Origin: Phycisphaerales bacterium
GTDB lineage: Bacteria; Planctomycetota; Phycisphaerae; Sedimentisphaerales; Anaerobacaceae
Direction: 5' to 3'
DNA: 64,000 nt
Assembly (NCBI GenBank): GCA_003170415.1
Contig: PMZJ01000033.1
Coordinates: 43,963-107,962 of the forward strand
The position numbers and the translations under genes were made by a program. The notes beneath the pieces were generated by a model. It made no database searches, was not told the origin of the DNA, and saw only the letters and a list, made by a program, of their open reading frames with translations. Of this stretch, positions 10,729-19,329 are shown piece after piece (the first letter of the stretch is position 1; every line of letters begins with the position of its first letter).

Positions 10729-12129
10729 TCAATACTTAATATCAACAAAAAATGCGGTCATGCCAAAACATTGATTCCCGTATTTATCTTTATGCTTGTT
10801 CAGTGTTGAGGACTGTTTCTGCCTTTGAAATCTCTTTCCGCAAACTGGACATTCATAAATATATATAGGGCCACCAAATCTTGGCCCAATTGGTAATCTA
10901 TTTACTCGTCGAATACTCCTCTGTCGCAATTCTGTTCCACCAAAAGGTTTCCCGAAATATGAATTTTTAGGATACTCTCCAGCTTTTGACAGCTCTACAT
11001 CATATCTTGGCTCGAACTTTATATCTGTTCCTTTGATCTCTTGAATATTTGTATGCACAAACGACTTGATTGATGGCCCAGAAGTTCTTCCACCAGTTGT
11101 ATCATAGACATAAAAATATTCCCTTGCTACGCCGTCTTTTCGTTGTTTGTAGACAAGAGAATATGGTTCGACCATTCTTCTTATGCCATCATAAACAATA
11201 TCGATCATTGTCATATTGGTCCCTGCTTCGAATATAATGTTTCTATATTCAACAGGAAAAAACATGAAATCTCCTATGCCATCTGGAAATCCGGCAAATA
11301 TTTCACCAATGTGGCTAATGAAGCGTTCAACAGCAACCTCGAAATCGATCATTGTACTTTTGGGACATACAAGATACTTCTGCCAAAGCCCCTTCATTAT
11401 TTGAAGCGGTAGACTGAGGAAGAGGCCTTTTAAGAAACCCGGATTTCTTTCAAAAATAGTAATTTTGAGAAGAGTAGTAATTATTTCGCCTATCTTTATG
11501 TCTAATCCAGTGTCAAAAAACAACCAGAAGACATAATCGTACAAGTCGGCAGAATGCCTTCTTTGTAAAAGACATTTTAGTTTTGACGCAAGCACTTCCT
11601 CCAGCTTCAAACATTTTATTTCTGCTTTACAGTTTTGATAGTCAGAATAGGGATGAATTATGAATCTATTTTGGACAGGAAGATAAATTCGGTCAAATTG
11701 TGTGATATCCAAGGTTATTTTGAGTGTAAATTTTCCCTCTGTACCATAGAAATCCTTGAAATATAGACGAACCTCATAAGCTTCCTTTTCACGATCAATG
11801 CCTCTCTTGTCACGGATGTCATTACGTTCTTTTTCGAAAATTACGCCAGACGCTTCTTGTACAAAATCGCAGACCTTATTTAATTCGGAACGCAAGAGAT
11901 CTTGAGACAGACGAGTTTGCGTAGTGAAGTCCAAGTCGTTTGAGTAACGTGTATTTTCGAAATATGCTTTCCTAAGGCAATTACCTCCCTTTAGGATAAG
12001 ATGATCTTTTAGATCAGATGCTATATATATACCTGCAAGAATCCAACCAAAAACATAGTCCCTCTGAACGTTGGAAGGGTGAATGTCAAATTCTTCGGCC
12101 TTCTTTTCTATCTCACTCTTGTCTATCAC
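10729..12129 (-). CDS. AbiEii/AbiGii-like nucleotidyltransferase with C-terminal WYL-like region and C2H2/C3H-like zinc finger
   Basis: LILKGGNCLRKAYFENTRYSNDLDFTT (NTase motif); YDGIRRMVEPYSLVYKQRKDGVAREYFYVYD...IKSFVHTNIQEIKGTDIKFEP (WYL-like); YECPVCGKRFQRQKQSSTLNKHKDKYGNQCFG. Confidence 0.7.
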   Translation of the reverse strand: MIDKSEIEKKAEEFDIHPSNVQRDYVFGWILAGIYIASDLKDHLILKGGNCLRKAYFENTRYSNDLDFTTQTRLSQDLLRSELNKVCDFVQEASGVIFEKERNDIRDKRGIDREKEAYEVRLYFKDFYGTEGKFTLKITLDITQFDRIYLPVQNRFIIHPYSDYQNCKAEIKCLKLEEVLASKLKCLLQRRHSADLYDYVFWLFFDTGLDIKIGEIITTLLKITIFERNPGFLKGLFLSLPLQIMKGLWQKYLVCPKSTMIDFEVAVERFISHIGEIFAGFPDGIGDFMFFPVEYRNIIFEAGTNMTMIDIVYDGIRRMVEPYSLVYKQRKDGVAREYFYVYDTTGGRTSGPSIKSFVHTNIQEIKGTDIKFEPRYDVELSKAGEYPKNSYFGKPFGGTELRQRSIRRVNRLPIGPRFGGPIYIYECPVCGKRFQRQKQSSTLNKHKDKYGNQCFGMTAFFVDIKY

Positions 12130-12330
12130 AGCGAAAATCCTTAGTAAGTGTCACAATGCGGAATAACGAGGCGGAATAACCGGGGACGGCCCCACAACCA
12201 CCTTATTAACTTCATTGTGAAAACACCTTCCGGACGGCAAAGTTGACGGGCAAAGGTGTGAATCTCTTCCGAGCCGTTTCCGGCCATAAAAAACTGTTTT
12301 TTGCCTTCCGTTTTCGTCCCAACATTGGAT

Positions 12331-12834
12331 TTACCCGCCAATGGCGGAAAACGCCTGTTTGACCTTGGCCGATTGCATAAAAATCAAAAGCAGTATTGGA
12401 TATGTCAAATTTGCTAACATAGTTAATATAGTAAAAATGTAACGGCCCCACATCTCTTCCGGTACACTTGACCACTTAATGGACATCGCAATATAGGAAA
12501 TACCCAGGACCATCAATACAATTTGAATCCGGGCATACATACAAGACCCGCGTCTTGCCCATCTTTTCATCGTTAATAGACCGATGCCCAGCACCAACAG
12601 CCAAATCGACAAACCGATGCCAACAGCTAATAAGAGCAGAACCAGTATTTCCGACCCTGTTATTTTCTCCGGATTCTTACAAGCCCCTGCGACTATTTTG
12701 TATAACCCAGGGGAGCCGCGGACCAGATAGTAGCATCCGAAGACAATATTCAACACCCCGAACACCGTAATCGATGTCGGCTTCTCAATAATTTGCGGGG
12801 GCACCTGCGCTTGATTGGAATTGAAATCTTCCAT
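12331..12834 (-). CDS. Predicted membrane protein (about four TM segments)
   Basis: 167 aa; hydrophobic segments SITVFGVLNIVFGCYYLV, ILVLLLLAVGIGLSIWLLVLGIGLL, IQIVLMVLGISYIAM, TILTMLANLTYPILLLIFM. Confidence 0.65.
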   Translation of the reverse strand: MEDFNSNQAQVPPQIIEKPTSITVFGVLNIVFGCYYLVRGSPGLYKIVAGACKNPEKITGSEILVLLLLAVGIGLSIWLLVLGIGLLTMKRWARRGSCMYARIQIVLMVLGISYIAMSIKWSSVPEEMWGRYIFTILTMLANLTYPILLLIFMQSAKVKQAFSAIGG

Positions 12835-12974
12835 AATTCAAATATCCCTTGAATTTTAGCGGCCTCCATTCCGCCAAGACAAAACACAAATCGGCGGGGC
12901 AAGCCCCGCCCTGCAATTTATCAAATAAGCAACCCCCCAATAAATTGGGGGGCTAAACAATATATCAAAACTGA

Positions 12975-12998
12975 ATTCCTGCTTGCGCAGGAATGACA
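12975..12998 (-). repeat. Short palindromic dispersed repeat, inverted relative to 8324-8349
   Basis: ATTCCTGC-TTGC-GCAGGAAT then GACA; reverse complement TGTCATTCCTGCGCAAGCAGGAAT matches the 8324 family with covarying stem. Confidence 0.7.
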
Positions 12999-13020
12999 GC
13001 GAAAAACGACATTTTTGCTG

Positions 13021-16000
13021 TCACGAGCAGCCCATACTATTACCGCAATTGAAGCACTTATAGCAGGTTCCGTTGCGGACGGTGATTGAGCCGCAGATAT
13101 CGCAGGCGGGGGCGTCGTCCTGGAAGTGCTGGAACTGGTAATTGAACTGCTGCATAACAGCCGCATCGGATTGCGTCTCGCCATCGGTCTTTTCAGGCAT
13201 ACCCGCCGTCACAAGCGCACCTGTGCGGTCGCCTGCCTGCCCTCTGGCTTGGCCATCCCTGTTCGGGAGAATGCTGTTGTCGGGGGCCGAACCAGCCTGC
13301 CCTGAGCTTGTCGAAAGGGTCAAGCCGGCCAACCTGTTGGCGGGCTTAGCGGGTATCTCGACAATGCGCGAGGGCTTTATTGTGTCTTCGCAGCCGTCAT
13401 CGTCATCGGTATCGTCGGCCTTTGCCTGCTCGCCAACTTTCACTTCCGCCCTTGCCTGCGCGATTTTCTGCGCGAGGTCACGGGTCTTTTCGACGACCTG
13501 TCGGGCGGTTGTGATGTTCTTATTCTCGGCGGCGCTGCCTGTCCTGTTGGGGGTATTGGCCTCGGCGTAGCCGGGGATGAACTGGCAGCCAAGCCAGCAG
13601 AAGATATAGTCAATCAAACTCTTGGCAAACGGGATATCCCTGTTCGAGGTCATACCCGCCGGCTCGAAGCGCGCGTGGCGGAACTTATCCACCAGCGTTA
13701 TTAACGGCACACCATATTGCAGCGCCATCGAAGTGCAGGTACCAATGACGTCCATCAAGCCGCCGATGGTGCTGCCTTCCTTGGCCATAGTGATAAATAA
13801 TTCGCCGGGCTGGCCGTCTTCGTAGAGGCCGACGGTGAGGTACCCCTCGTGTCCTGTAACGGAGAATTTGTGCGTAATGCTGTGGCGGGTATCGGGGAGC
13901 CGGTGCCTGAAGGGTTTGGCGGCAACGGCTGTCTGCGTTTTGTCTTTCGTACCCCTGTGTTTTTTCGTGGATACCGGCTGGAGCATCTTTGACCCATCGC
14001 GGTAAATGGCGATGGCCTTGAGGCCCAGTTTCCAGCCCTGCGTATAAGCCGAGGCGATTTCCTCAGCGGTGGCCTCTTTTGGCATATTTATGGTCTTGCT
14101 GATTGCGCCGGTAATAAAGGGCTGGACGGCGGCCATCATTTTGATATGGGCAAGATAATGAATGTATCGTTTGCCGTTGCGGGGCTTGAACGCACAATCG
14201 AAAATGGACAAATGCTCAGGATTGAGCTTTTCCGCTCCCTCGATGGTTTCTCGCTCATCGATGTAATCGGTGATTGATTTGATTTCATCTGCGCTATAGC
14301 CCAGACGTTCAAGCCCCATCGGAACGGTCTGGTTGACTAATTTCAGCATACCGCCGCCGGCCAAGAGTTTGTATTTTACAAGCGCGATATCCGGCTCGAT
14401 ACCAGTCGTAGCACAGTCCATCAGGAAACCTATTGTGCCGGTGGGGGCGAGGACGGTAACCTGTGCGTTTCTAAAGCCGGATTTGGAGCCGGCGTCGAAG
14501 GCCTCATCCCAGACGTCTTTGGCGGCATTGCGGAGATAAGCCGGGCAATGCGATTCCGGGATGTTGCAGGCGTGCTGGCGGTGCATATTTATGACTTTGA
14601 GCATTGATTCGGCGTTTTTGGTAAATTCGTCGAAGGCCCCCTTGACCGAGGCGATTTCAGCGCTGACGGTATAGGCGGCTCCCGTGAGGATTGCGCTAAT
14701 GGCCGCGGCAAGAGCCCTCGCCTGGTCGGAGTCGTAAGCATACGCCAGGGCCATAATCAGGGAGCCAAGATTGGCGTAACCCAGGCCAAGGGGCCTGAAA
14801 AGATGACTGTTGATGGCGATTGTCTTATCGGGGTAGCTGCCGTTATCGACGAGTATTTCCTGAGCGATGATGAAAAGTCGGGCGGCCTTTTTGAGGCCCG
14901 CGATGTCGAATGTGCCGTCGTCTTTGAGGAACTTCATCAGGTTGAGGGAGGCGAGGTTGCAGGCGGAATCATCGACGAACATATACTCGCTGCACGGATT
15001 CGAGGCGTTAATCCGTCCGGAGGCGGGACAGGTATGCCAGCGGTTAATTGTGCTGTCGTATTGGACGCCGGGGTCACCGCAAAGGCGCGTTCCCTCGGCG
15101 ATAAGGTTCATAAGCTCACGCGCGGAGTGTTCGCCGATTTTCTGACCATTGGTTACGGCGTATGTGGACCATTTGTCGTCCTTCTCGACTGCCATCATAA
15201 ATTCGTCGGTTACGCGGACGGAGAAGTTGGAGTTCTGGAACATTACGCTGTTATACGCCTCGGCGTTATGGTCGCCTGTGTAGCCGGCCTCGATGAGCGC
15301 CCAGGCCTTTTTCTCCTCCTCGGTCTTGCAGGTGATGAATTCTTTGATATCAGGATGAGTAACTTTGATTGACTGCATTTTTGCGGCGCGGCGCGTTTTG
15401 CCTCCTGATTTTATTACCGCTGCAATCTGGTCGTAAACACGCATAAAACTGAGAGGGCCGGATGGTTTTCCGCCGCCTGAAAGTTTTTCCTTGCTGCTGC
15501 GAAGCGTTGAAAGGTCTGTCCCCGTGCCTGAGCCCTGTTTGAAGAGCATCGCTTCGCTTGTGGCGAGGCGCATTATGTCTTCCATTGAGTCCTTGACGGA
15601 CTGGATGAAACAGGCGGAGGCCTGCGGGTATTCGTAGGAGTTGTCGCAGGGGACGGCCTCGTTGCGTTTGAGGTCCCAGCGATAGTTATGCTTACTGCCC
15701 GCGATGCCGTAGGAGTCGAAAAGGCCTACGTTGAACCAGACAGGGGAATTGAAGGCGCCAACCTGGTTGACGCAAAGCCAGGTAAGCTCGTTATAGAAGA
15801 TTTCCGCGTCGGCGTCGGTGGCGAAGTAGCCGTCGCGCTTGCCTCGGTCGGCAATCGTGCGGCAGACGCGATGGACGAGCTGTTTGACGGAGTTTTCTCG
15901 CTGGCCGGTCGAAACGTCACCGTAGAAGTATTTGCTGGCGACGACCTTGGTTGCCAACTGGCTCCAGTTTGCGGGGATTTCAAGGTTATTCTGCTCGAAG

Positions 16001-16194
16001 ACAACCTCGCCGGTGTCGCTGGTAATTTTTGCGGAACGGGTTTCCCACTTAAGCTCATCGAAGGGGTGAGTGCCTGGGGTGGAAAAACACTGTTCAACCT
16101 TCAGGCCGCGATGATGCTCGAACGGACCAGAAACGGCTGCCCCCTTTGTTTGGGCGGTTTTGAAAGGGTTCTCAGGGCTGAATGTCTCGGCCAT
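13021..16194 (-). CDS. nrdJ: Adenosylcobalamin-dependent (class II) ribonucleoside-diphosphate reductase NrdJ
   Basis: INASNPCSEYMFVDDSACNLASLNLMKF, QVTVLAPTGTIGFLMDCATTGIEPDIALV, C-terminal CDICGSITVRNGTCYKCFNCGNSMGCS; start MAETFSPENPF at 16194 with GGAGG SD (track start 16248 is probably too far upstream). Confidence 0.95.
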   Translation of the reverse strand: MAETFSPENPFKTAQTKGAAVSGPFEHHRGLKVEQCFSTPGTHPFDELKWETRSAKITSDTGEVVFEQNNLEIPANWSQLATKVVASKYFYGDVSTGQRENSVKQLVHRVCRTIADRGKRDGYFATDADAEIFYNELTWLCVNQVGAFNSPVWFNVGLFDSYGIAGSKHNYRWDLKRNEAVPCDNSYEYPQASACFIQSVKDSMEDIMRLATSEAMLFKQGSGTGTDLSTLRSSKEKLSGGGKPSGPLSFMRVYDQIAAVIKSGGKTRRAAKMQSIKVTHPDIKEFITCKTEEEKKAWALIEAGYTGDHNAEAYNSVMFQNSNFSVRVTDEFMMAVEKDDKWSTYAVTNGQKIGEHSARELMNLIAEGTRLCGDPGVQYDSTINRWHTCPASGRINASNPCSEYMFVDDSACNLASLNLMKFLKDDGTFDIAGLKKAARLFIIAQEILVDNGSYPDKTIAINSHLFRPLGLGYANLGSLIMALAYAYDSDQARALAAAISAILTGAAYTVSAEIASVKGAFDEFTKNAESMLKVINMHRQHACNIPESHCPAYLRNAAKDVWDEAFDAGSKSGFRNAQVTVLAPTGTIGFLMDCATTGIEPDIALVKYKLLAGGGMLKLVNQTVPMGLERLGYSADEIKSITDYIDERETIEGAEKLNPEHLSIFDCAFKPRNGKRYIHYLAHIKMMAAVQPFITGAISKTINMPKEATAEEIASAYTQGWKLGLKAIAIYRDGSKMLQPVSTKKHRGTKDKTQTAVAAKPFRHRLPDTRHSITHKFSVTGHEGYLTVGLYEDGQPGELFITMAKEGSTIGGLMDVIGTCTSMALQYGVPLITLVDKFRHARFEPAGMTSNRDIPFAKSLIDYIFCWLGCQFIPGYAEANTPNRTGSAAENKNITTARQVVEKTRDLAQKIAQARAEVKVGEQAKADDTDDDDGCEDTIKPSRIVEIPAKPANRLAGLTLSTSSGQAGSAPDNSILPNRDGQARGQAGDRTGALVTAGMPEKTDGETQSDAAVMQQFNYQFQHFQDDAPACDICGSITVRNGTCYKCFNCGNSMGCS
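13296..13319. repeat. CCTGCCCTGAGCTTGTCGAA dispersed repeat inside nrdJ
   Basis: CCTGCCCTGAGCTTGTCGAAAGGG; encodes LSTSSGQAGS within NrdJ. Confidence 0.85.
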
Positions 16195-16224
16195 TTTAAC
16201 GCCTCCATGCGAAAAACGAATTAT

Positions 16225-16270
16225 ACCACAGATAGTAAAGGCGGGCAAAATAATACCATATATAGTGTAA
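16225..16270 (-). promoter_or_regulatory. Tandem NrdR-box-like sites upstream of nrdJ
   Basis: Reverse strand TTACACTATATATGGT (16270-16255) and TTACTATCTGTGGT (16238-16225), starts 30 bp apart, just upstream of the trimmed start. Confidence 0.55.
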
Positions 16271-16423
16271 CGCCCGCGAAATTAGTATCGGCAAGTTAAC
16301 GGCAAACTGAGAAGGTGTAAAGGGCAAATTAACGATTTTTTCATCATTTTTTTTCGCCGTGTCATATCTCGTTATGGCTGCTAAATCTATGAACGAAAAA
16401 ATTTTTCAAATAAAACAAAATTC

Positions 16424-17068
16424 TTATAGACCAGTAGCAATTAACCACTGTTGCGCAATCCAGGCGTGCGCCCAAATTTCGGGATGGACCATATCGAGCG
16501 ACCAATCCTGCGGCGGAACCTGCTTTATACGCTCATCGATTGCCTTTTGCAGAGGAACCATACAAGCGCCAAAGTCATCGGCGATACGGCGAACCGCTTC
16601 AATAAACGTGCGAAGATGAGCGAACATAGGGTTGTTAAAGTCATCGCAGAACATAAACGGCTCGCATATCACAAGTCGGCTGTTACATTTCTGTGTCACC
16701 ATCGTAAGAAGCTGCCTGTAGGTCGCCTCGTATTCGTCAAGCGAGACGGCGTATGGCAAGTCGTCTTCGGTAGCGAATTGCCTCCAGACGTCGTTAACGC
16801 CGATGAGGATGCTGAGTATCTCGGGGTTGTGGTCGAGGCAATCTTTTTGCCAGCGGCCTTTGAGGTCCGCAATGGTGTCGCCGGAGATTCCGGTGTTGAG
16901 GATATTCAGGTTGTATGTTGGGTATTTGCCCAAGAGGAAATTGGCGACGAAGTGGACGTAGCCAAAGCCGAAGGGCTTGTAGGCCCGGAGTTTCCTGTCG
17001 GCGTCGGTAATGCTGTCGCCGATGAAAAGAACCGTCTGGTTGGGGTTTAGGTCGAGCTTTTTCTGCAT
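16424..17068 (-). CDS. SGNH/GDSL-family hydrolase
   Basis: TVLFIGDSITDADRK, NTGISGDTIADLKGRW, ILIGVNDVWRQF, DMVHPEIWAHAWIAQQW (GDS, GND-like, DxxHP). Confidence 0.85.
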   Translation of the reverse strand: MQKKLDLNPNQTVLFIGDSITDADRKLRAYKPFGFGYVHFVANFLLGKYPTYNLNILNTGISGDTIADLKGRWQKDCLDHNPEILSILIGVNDVWRQFATEDDLPYAVSLDEYEATYRQLLTMVTQKCNSRLVICEPFMFCDDFNNPMFAHLRTFIEAVRRIADDFGACMVPLQKAIDERIKQVPPQDWSLDMVHPEIWAHAWIAQQWLIATGL

Positions 17069-17228
17069 AGGGGGAATTTTACCACTAAGACGCAAAGACA
17101 CAAGAGATTGCAGATTTCGGATTGTCGATTGCCTATTTTGGGATGTGGACTTGTCCGCCGAAGGCGGAGAAATCCGCTAAACGAACGGCGGTCGAAGAAT
17201 TCTTAAATGTTGTTAACTCGCGCGAATA

Positions 17229-18032
17229 CTATTTTTTCCCAGCAGGGGGTTTGTTTGGTTCTGCCTTTGGCGTTTCCGGTTTGGCTGCGGCTGCGCGAGA
17301 GGCGGTTACTTCCCTTTGGCCGAAGTCACTGGTAAAAGCGCCCTTTATCGAGTTGCCCGTGACCGTGCCCTCGAACGTCATTGAGAATTCGTTCCCGCCC
17401 ATTTTACCGATGCGTGTAAAGGTCAGCGAGCCCTCCGCGAATTTCAAATTTGAGATAGTATTTTCTCCGCCTCTTGCTGCTTCCCATTTACCTGCCAGGG
17501 TCCCGTCGGGGTTTTGGGTTATAGTCATCTTCTCAACGATTTCTCTGGCTGGAATCATAATATACATCTGCCATTCGCCGACAATCGGGTCTGCCTGGCT
17601 TTTTGCTTCTCCACGCGGAGTTCCTTCAAAAGTAAACTCGCCCCACTGGCCTTTGGCGGCGCCTTTGAGTTTTCCGCCTTCAAGAATGCCTTCGTAAGAG
17701 GTTTTCATATCCTGGCCGCCGAAGTTGCTGGTCTGGACAAATCTAACCTTGCCGTTCTCTACCGTGATATCCGATAGTGTGCTTTCCCCCCATTGTGCTG
17801 ACCATGTCCCGGCGTATTTGCCTTCCGCGTTTTTGGTAATCGTCATTATCGCGTCCGAGGTCATGGCCTCGAATTTGCTTGTGAAATTCCATTCGCCGGC
17901 GACCTGTGGTGAGCTTGCCTGCCCTGAGCTTGTCGAAGGGGTCGAACTCACACCCTCTGCCGCTATCACAACCGATGCCGACAAAACGACCGCGAGTATT
18001 GCGCCTGCCACAATTGCTCTGATTGACTTCAT
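17229..18032 (-). CDS. Secreted protein of unknown function with duplicated beta-rich repeat
   Basis: Signal peptide MKSIRAIVAGAILAVVLSASVVIAAEG with AAGGAGAAG SD; repeated AGTWSAQWGESTLSDITVENGKVRFV / AGKWEAARGGENTISNLKFAEGSLTFT. Confidence 0.7.
   Translation of the reverse strand: MKSIRAIVAGAILAVVLSASVVIAAEGVSSTPSTSSGQASSPQVAGEWNFTSKFEAMTSDAIMTITKNAEGKYAGTWSAQWGESTLSDITVENGKVRFVQTSNFGGQDMKTSYEGILEGGKLKGAAKGQWGEFTFEGTPRGEAKSQADPIVGEWQMYIMIPAREIVEKMTITQNPDGTLAGKWEAARGGENTISNLKFAEGSLTFTRIGKMGGNEFSMTFEGTVTGNSIKGAFTSDFGQREVTASRAAAAKPETPKAEPNKPPAGKK
17903..17946. repeat. 44-bp dispersed repeat inside the 17229-18032 CDS
   Basis: CCTGTGGTGAGCTTGCCTGCCCTGAGCTTGTCGAAGGGGTCGAA. Confidence 0.9.
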
Positions 18033-18346
18033 AATCCACTTCTCCTTAAAAAAATGGCTTTTTATTGGATTTCCGTGCCAAAGTGAGAATATCTCCGGCA
18101 GTGGCGTCTGTCCAGTTATTTCCGGGGCAGGGGGGACGCAAAATTTATGATTTATGATTTTCGATTTATGATTTTGGGATGCGGAAGCCGCCTTTGGCGG
18201 GGAAACCACGACCCGGCTTCGTCGAAGGACTACACCGAGGTCTTCGCTTCGCTACGAAAAAATCTTGAAAAATTGGCAAATGGACATTTGACATATAGGC
18301 GAAATTCATTAGAATAAAGGGCTTTGAATGATTCTATGGAGTTTGT

Positions 18347-18790
18347 ATGAAGACGTTTTTGATGAAAACTGCGGATGTTCAGCGTAAATGGTGGCTTGTG
18401 AATGCCGACGGGATAGTTCTTGGTCGAATGGCGACGAAGATAGCCCGGATACTGATGGGCAAGAACAGGCCGACATATACGCCATACGTTGACGGCGGCG
18501 ATTGTGTGGTCGTCGTAAATGCCGAAAAGGTTCGCGTTACCGGCAAAAAGGCCGAGCAGCGGGAATACGATTATTACACGCATTATCCCGGCGGGCACAG
18601 GTACACCTCTTTTTCCAATATGTTTGCCGCGAAGCCGGAAAAGGTGATTGAGATGGCGGTGAAGCGGATGCTGCCGAAGAACAAGCTTGGCAGGCACATG
18701 ATTCTTCGGCTCAAGGTTGTCCGCGGGCCGGAACATGAGTATAAGGCGCAGAAACCGGAAGAATTAAAGATTGCCGCTGCGAAAAGTTAG
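18347..18790 (+). CDS. rplM: 50S ribosomal protein L13
   Basis: KWWLVNADGIVLGRMATKIARILMGKNRPTYTPYVDGGDCVVVVNAEKVRVTGKK. Confidence 0.96.
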   Translation: MKTFLMKTADVQRKWWLVNADGIVLGRMATKIARILMGKNRPTYTPYVDGGDCVVVVNAEKVRVTGKKAEQREYDYYTHYPGGHRYTSFSNMFAAKPEKVIEMAVKRMLPKNKLGRHMILRLKVVRGPEHEYKAQKPEELKIAAAKS

Positions 18791-18839
18791 CGATTCGCTG
18801 CGCGGCACGAGATAACTGTTTTCGGAAAGATAGCAGGAT

Positions 18840-19298
18840 ATGGCAAAGACAGAAGAAACAACAGTAAAGACAGTAAAGACAGAGGCACCGGCAGCTAAAG
18901 GCCCGGATAAGGGCGGCTTCTACTGGGGAACTGGCAGAAGGAAGACATCGGTTGCTCGTGTGCGGATAAGACCCGGCGACGGCAAAATGCTCATCAATAA
19001 GAGGGAGCTTGATAATTTTTTCAGGAGCGACCAGGACAGAAGCGCGGTGAAGGCCCCGCTTGTGATGGCCAAGGCCGAGAAGACGCTTGACGTATTTGTC
19101 AACGTCAACGGCGGCGGCACAACGGGCCAGGCGGGCGCGACAGTGCTGGGTATCGCAAGGGCGCTGAAGATATACGACCCGGGTCTTGCCCAGGCGTTAC
19201 GCGACGGCGGGTTCCTGACACGTGACCCGAGAATGGTCGAAAGGAAGAAACCCGGCCAGTCAGGCGCAAGAAAGAGATTCCAGTTCTCGAAACGTTGA
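18840..19298 (+). CDS. rpsI: 30S ribosomal protein S9
   Basis: YWGTGRRKTSVARVRIRPGDGKMLINKRELDNFF ... DPRMVERKKPGQSGARKRFQFSKR. Confidence 0.97.
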   Translation: MAKTEETTVKTVKTEAPAAKGPDKGGFYWGTGRRKTSVARVRIRPGDGKMLINKRELDNFFRSDQDRSAVKAPLVMAKAEKTLDVFVNVNGGGTTGQAGATVLGIARALKIYDPGLAQALRDGGFLTRDPRMVERKKPGQSGARKRFQFSKR

Positions 19299-19329
19299 TT
19301 TGCAAACCGACAGTTCGATTATTACAATG

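Noticed and set aside
12141-12475. Short minus-strand ORFs (66 and 87 aa) beside the NTase gene, considered as a possible antitoxin
   Set aside because: Overlap the membrane-protein ORF in other frames, no AbiEi-like helix-turn-helix pattern, and unconvincing composition.
14803-15372. 189-aa and other plus-strand ORFs opposite nrdJ
   Set aside because: Mirror-frame artefacts of a confident nrdJ CDS.
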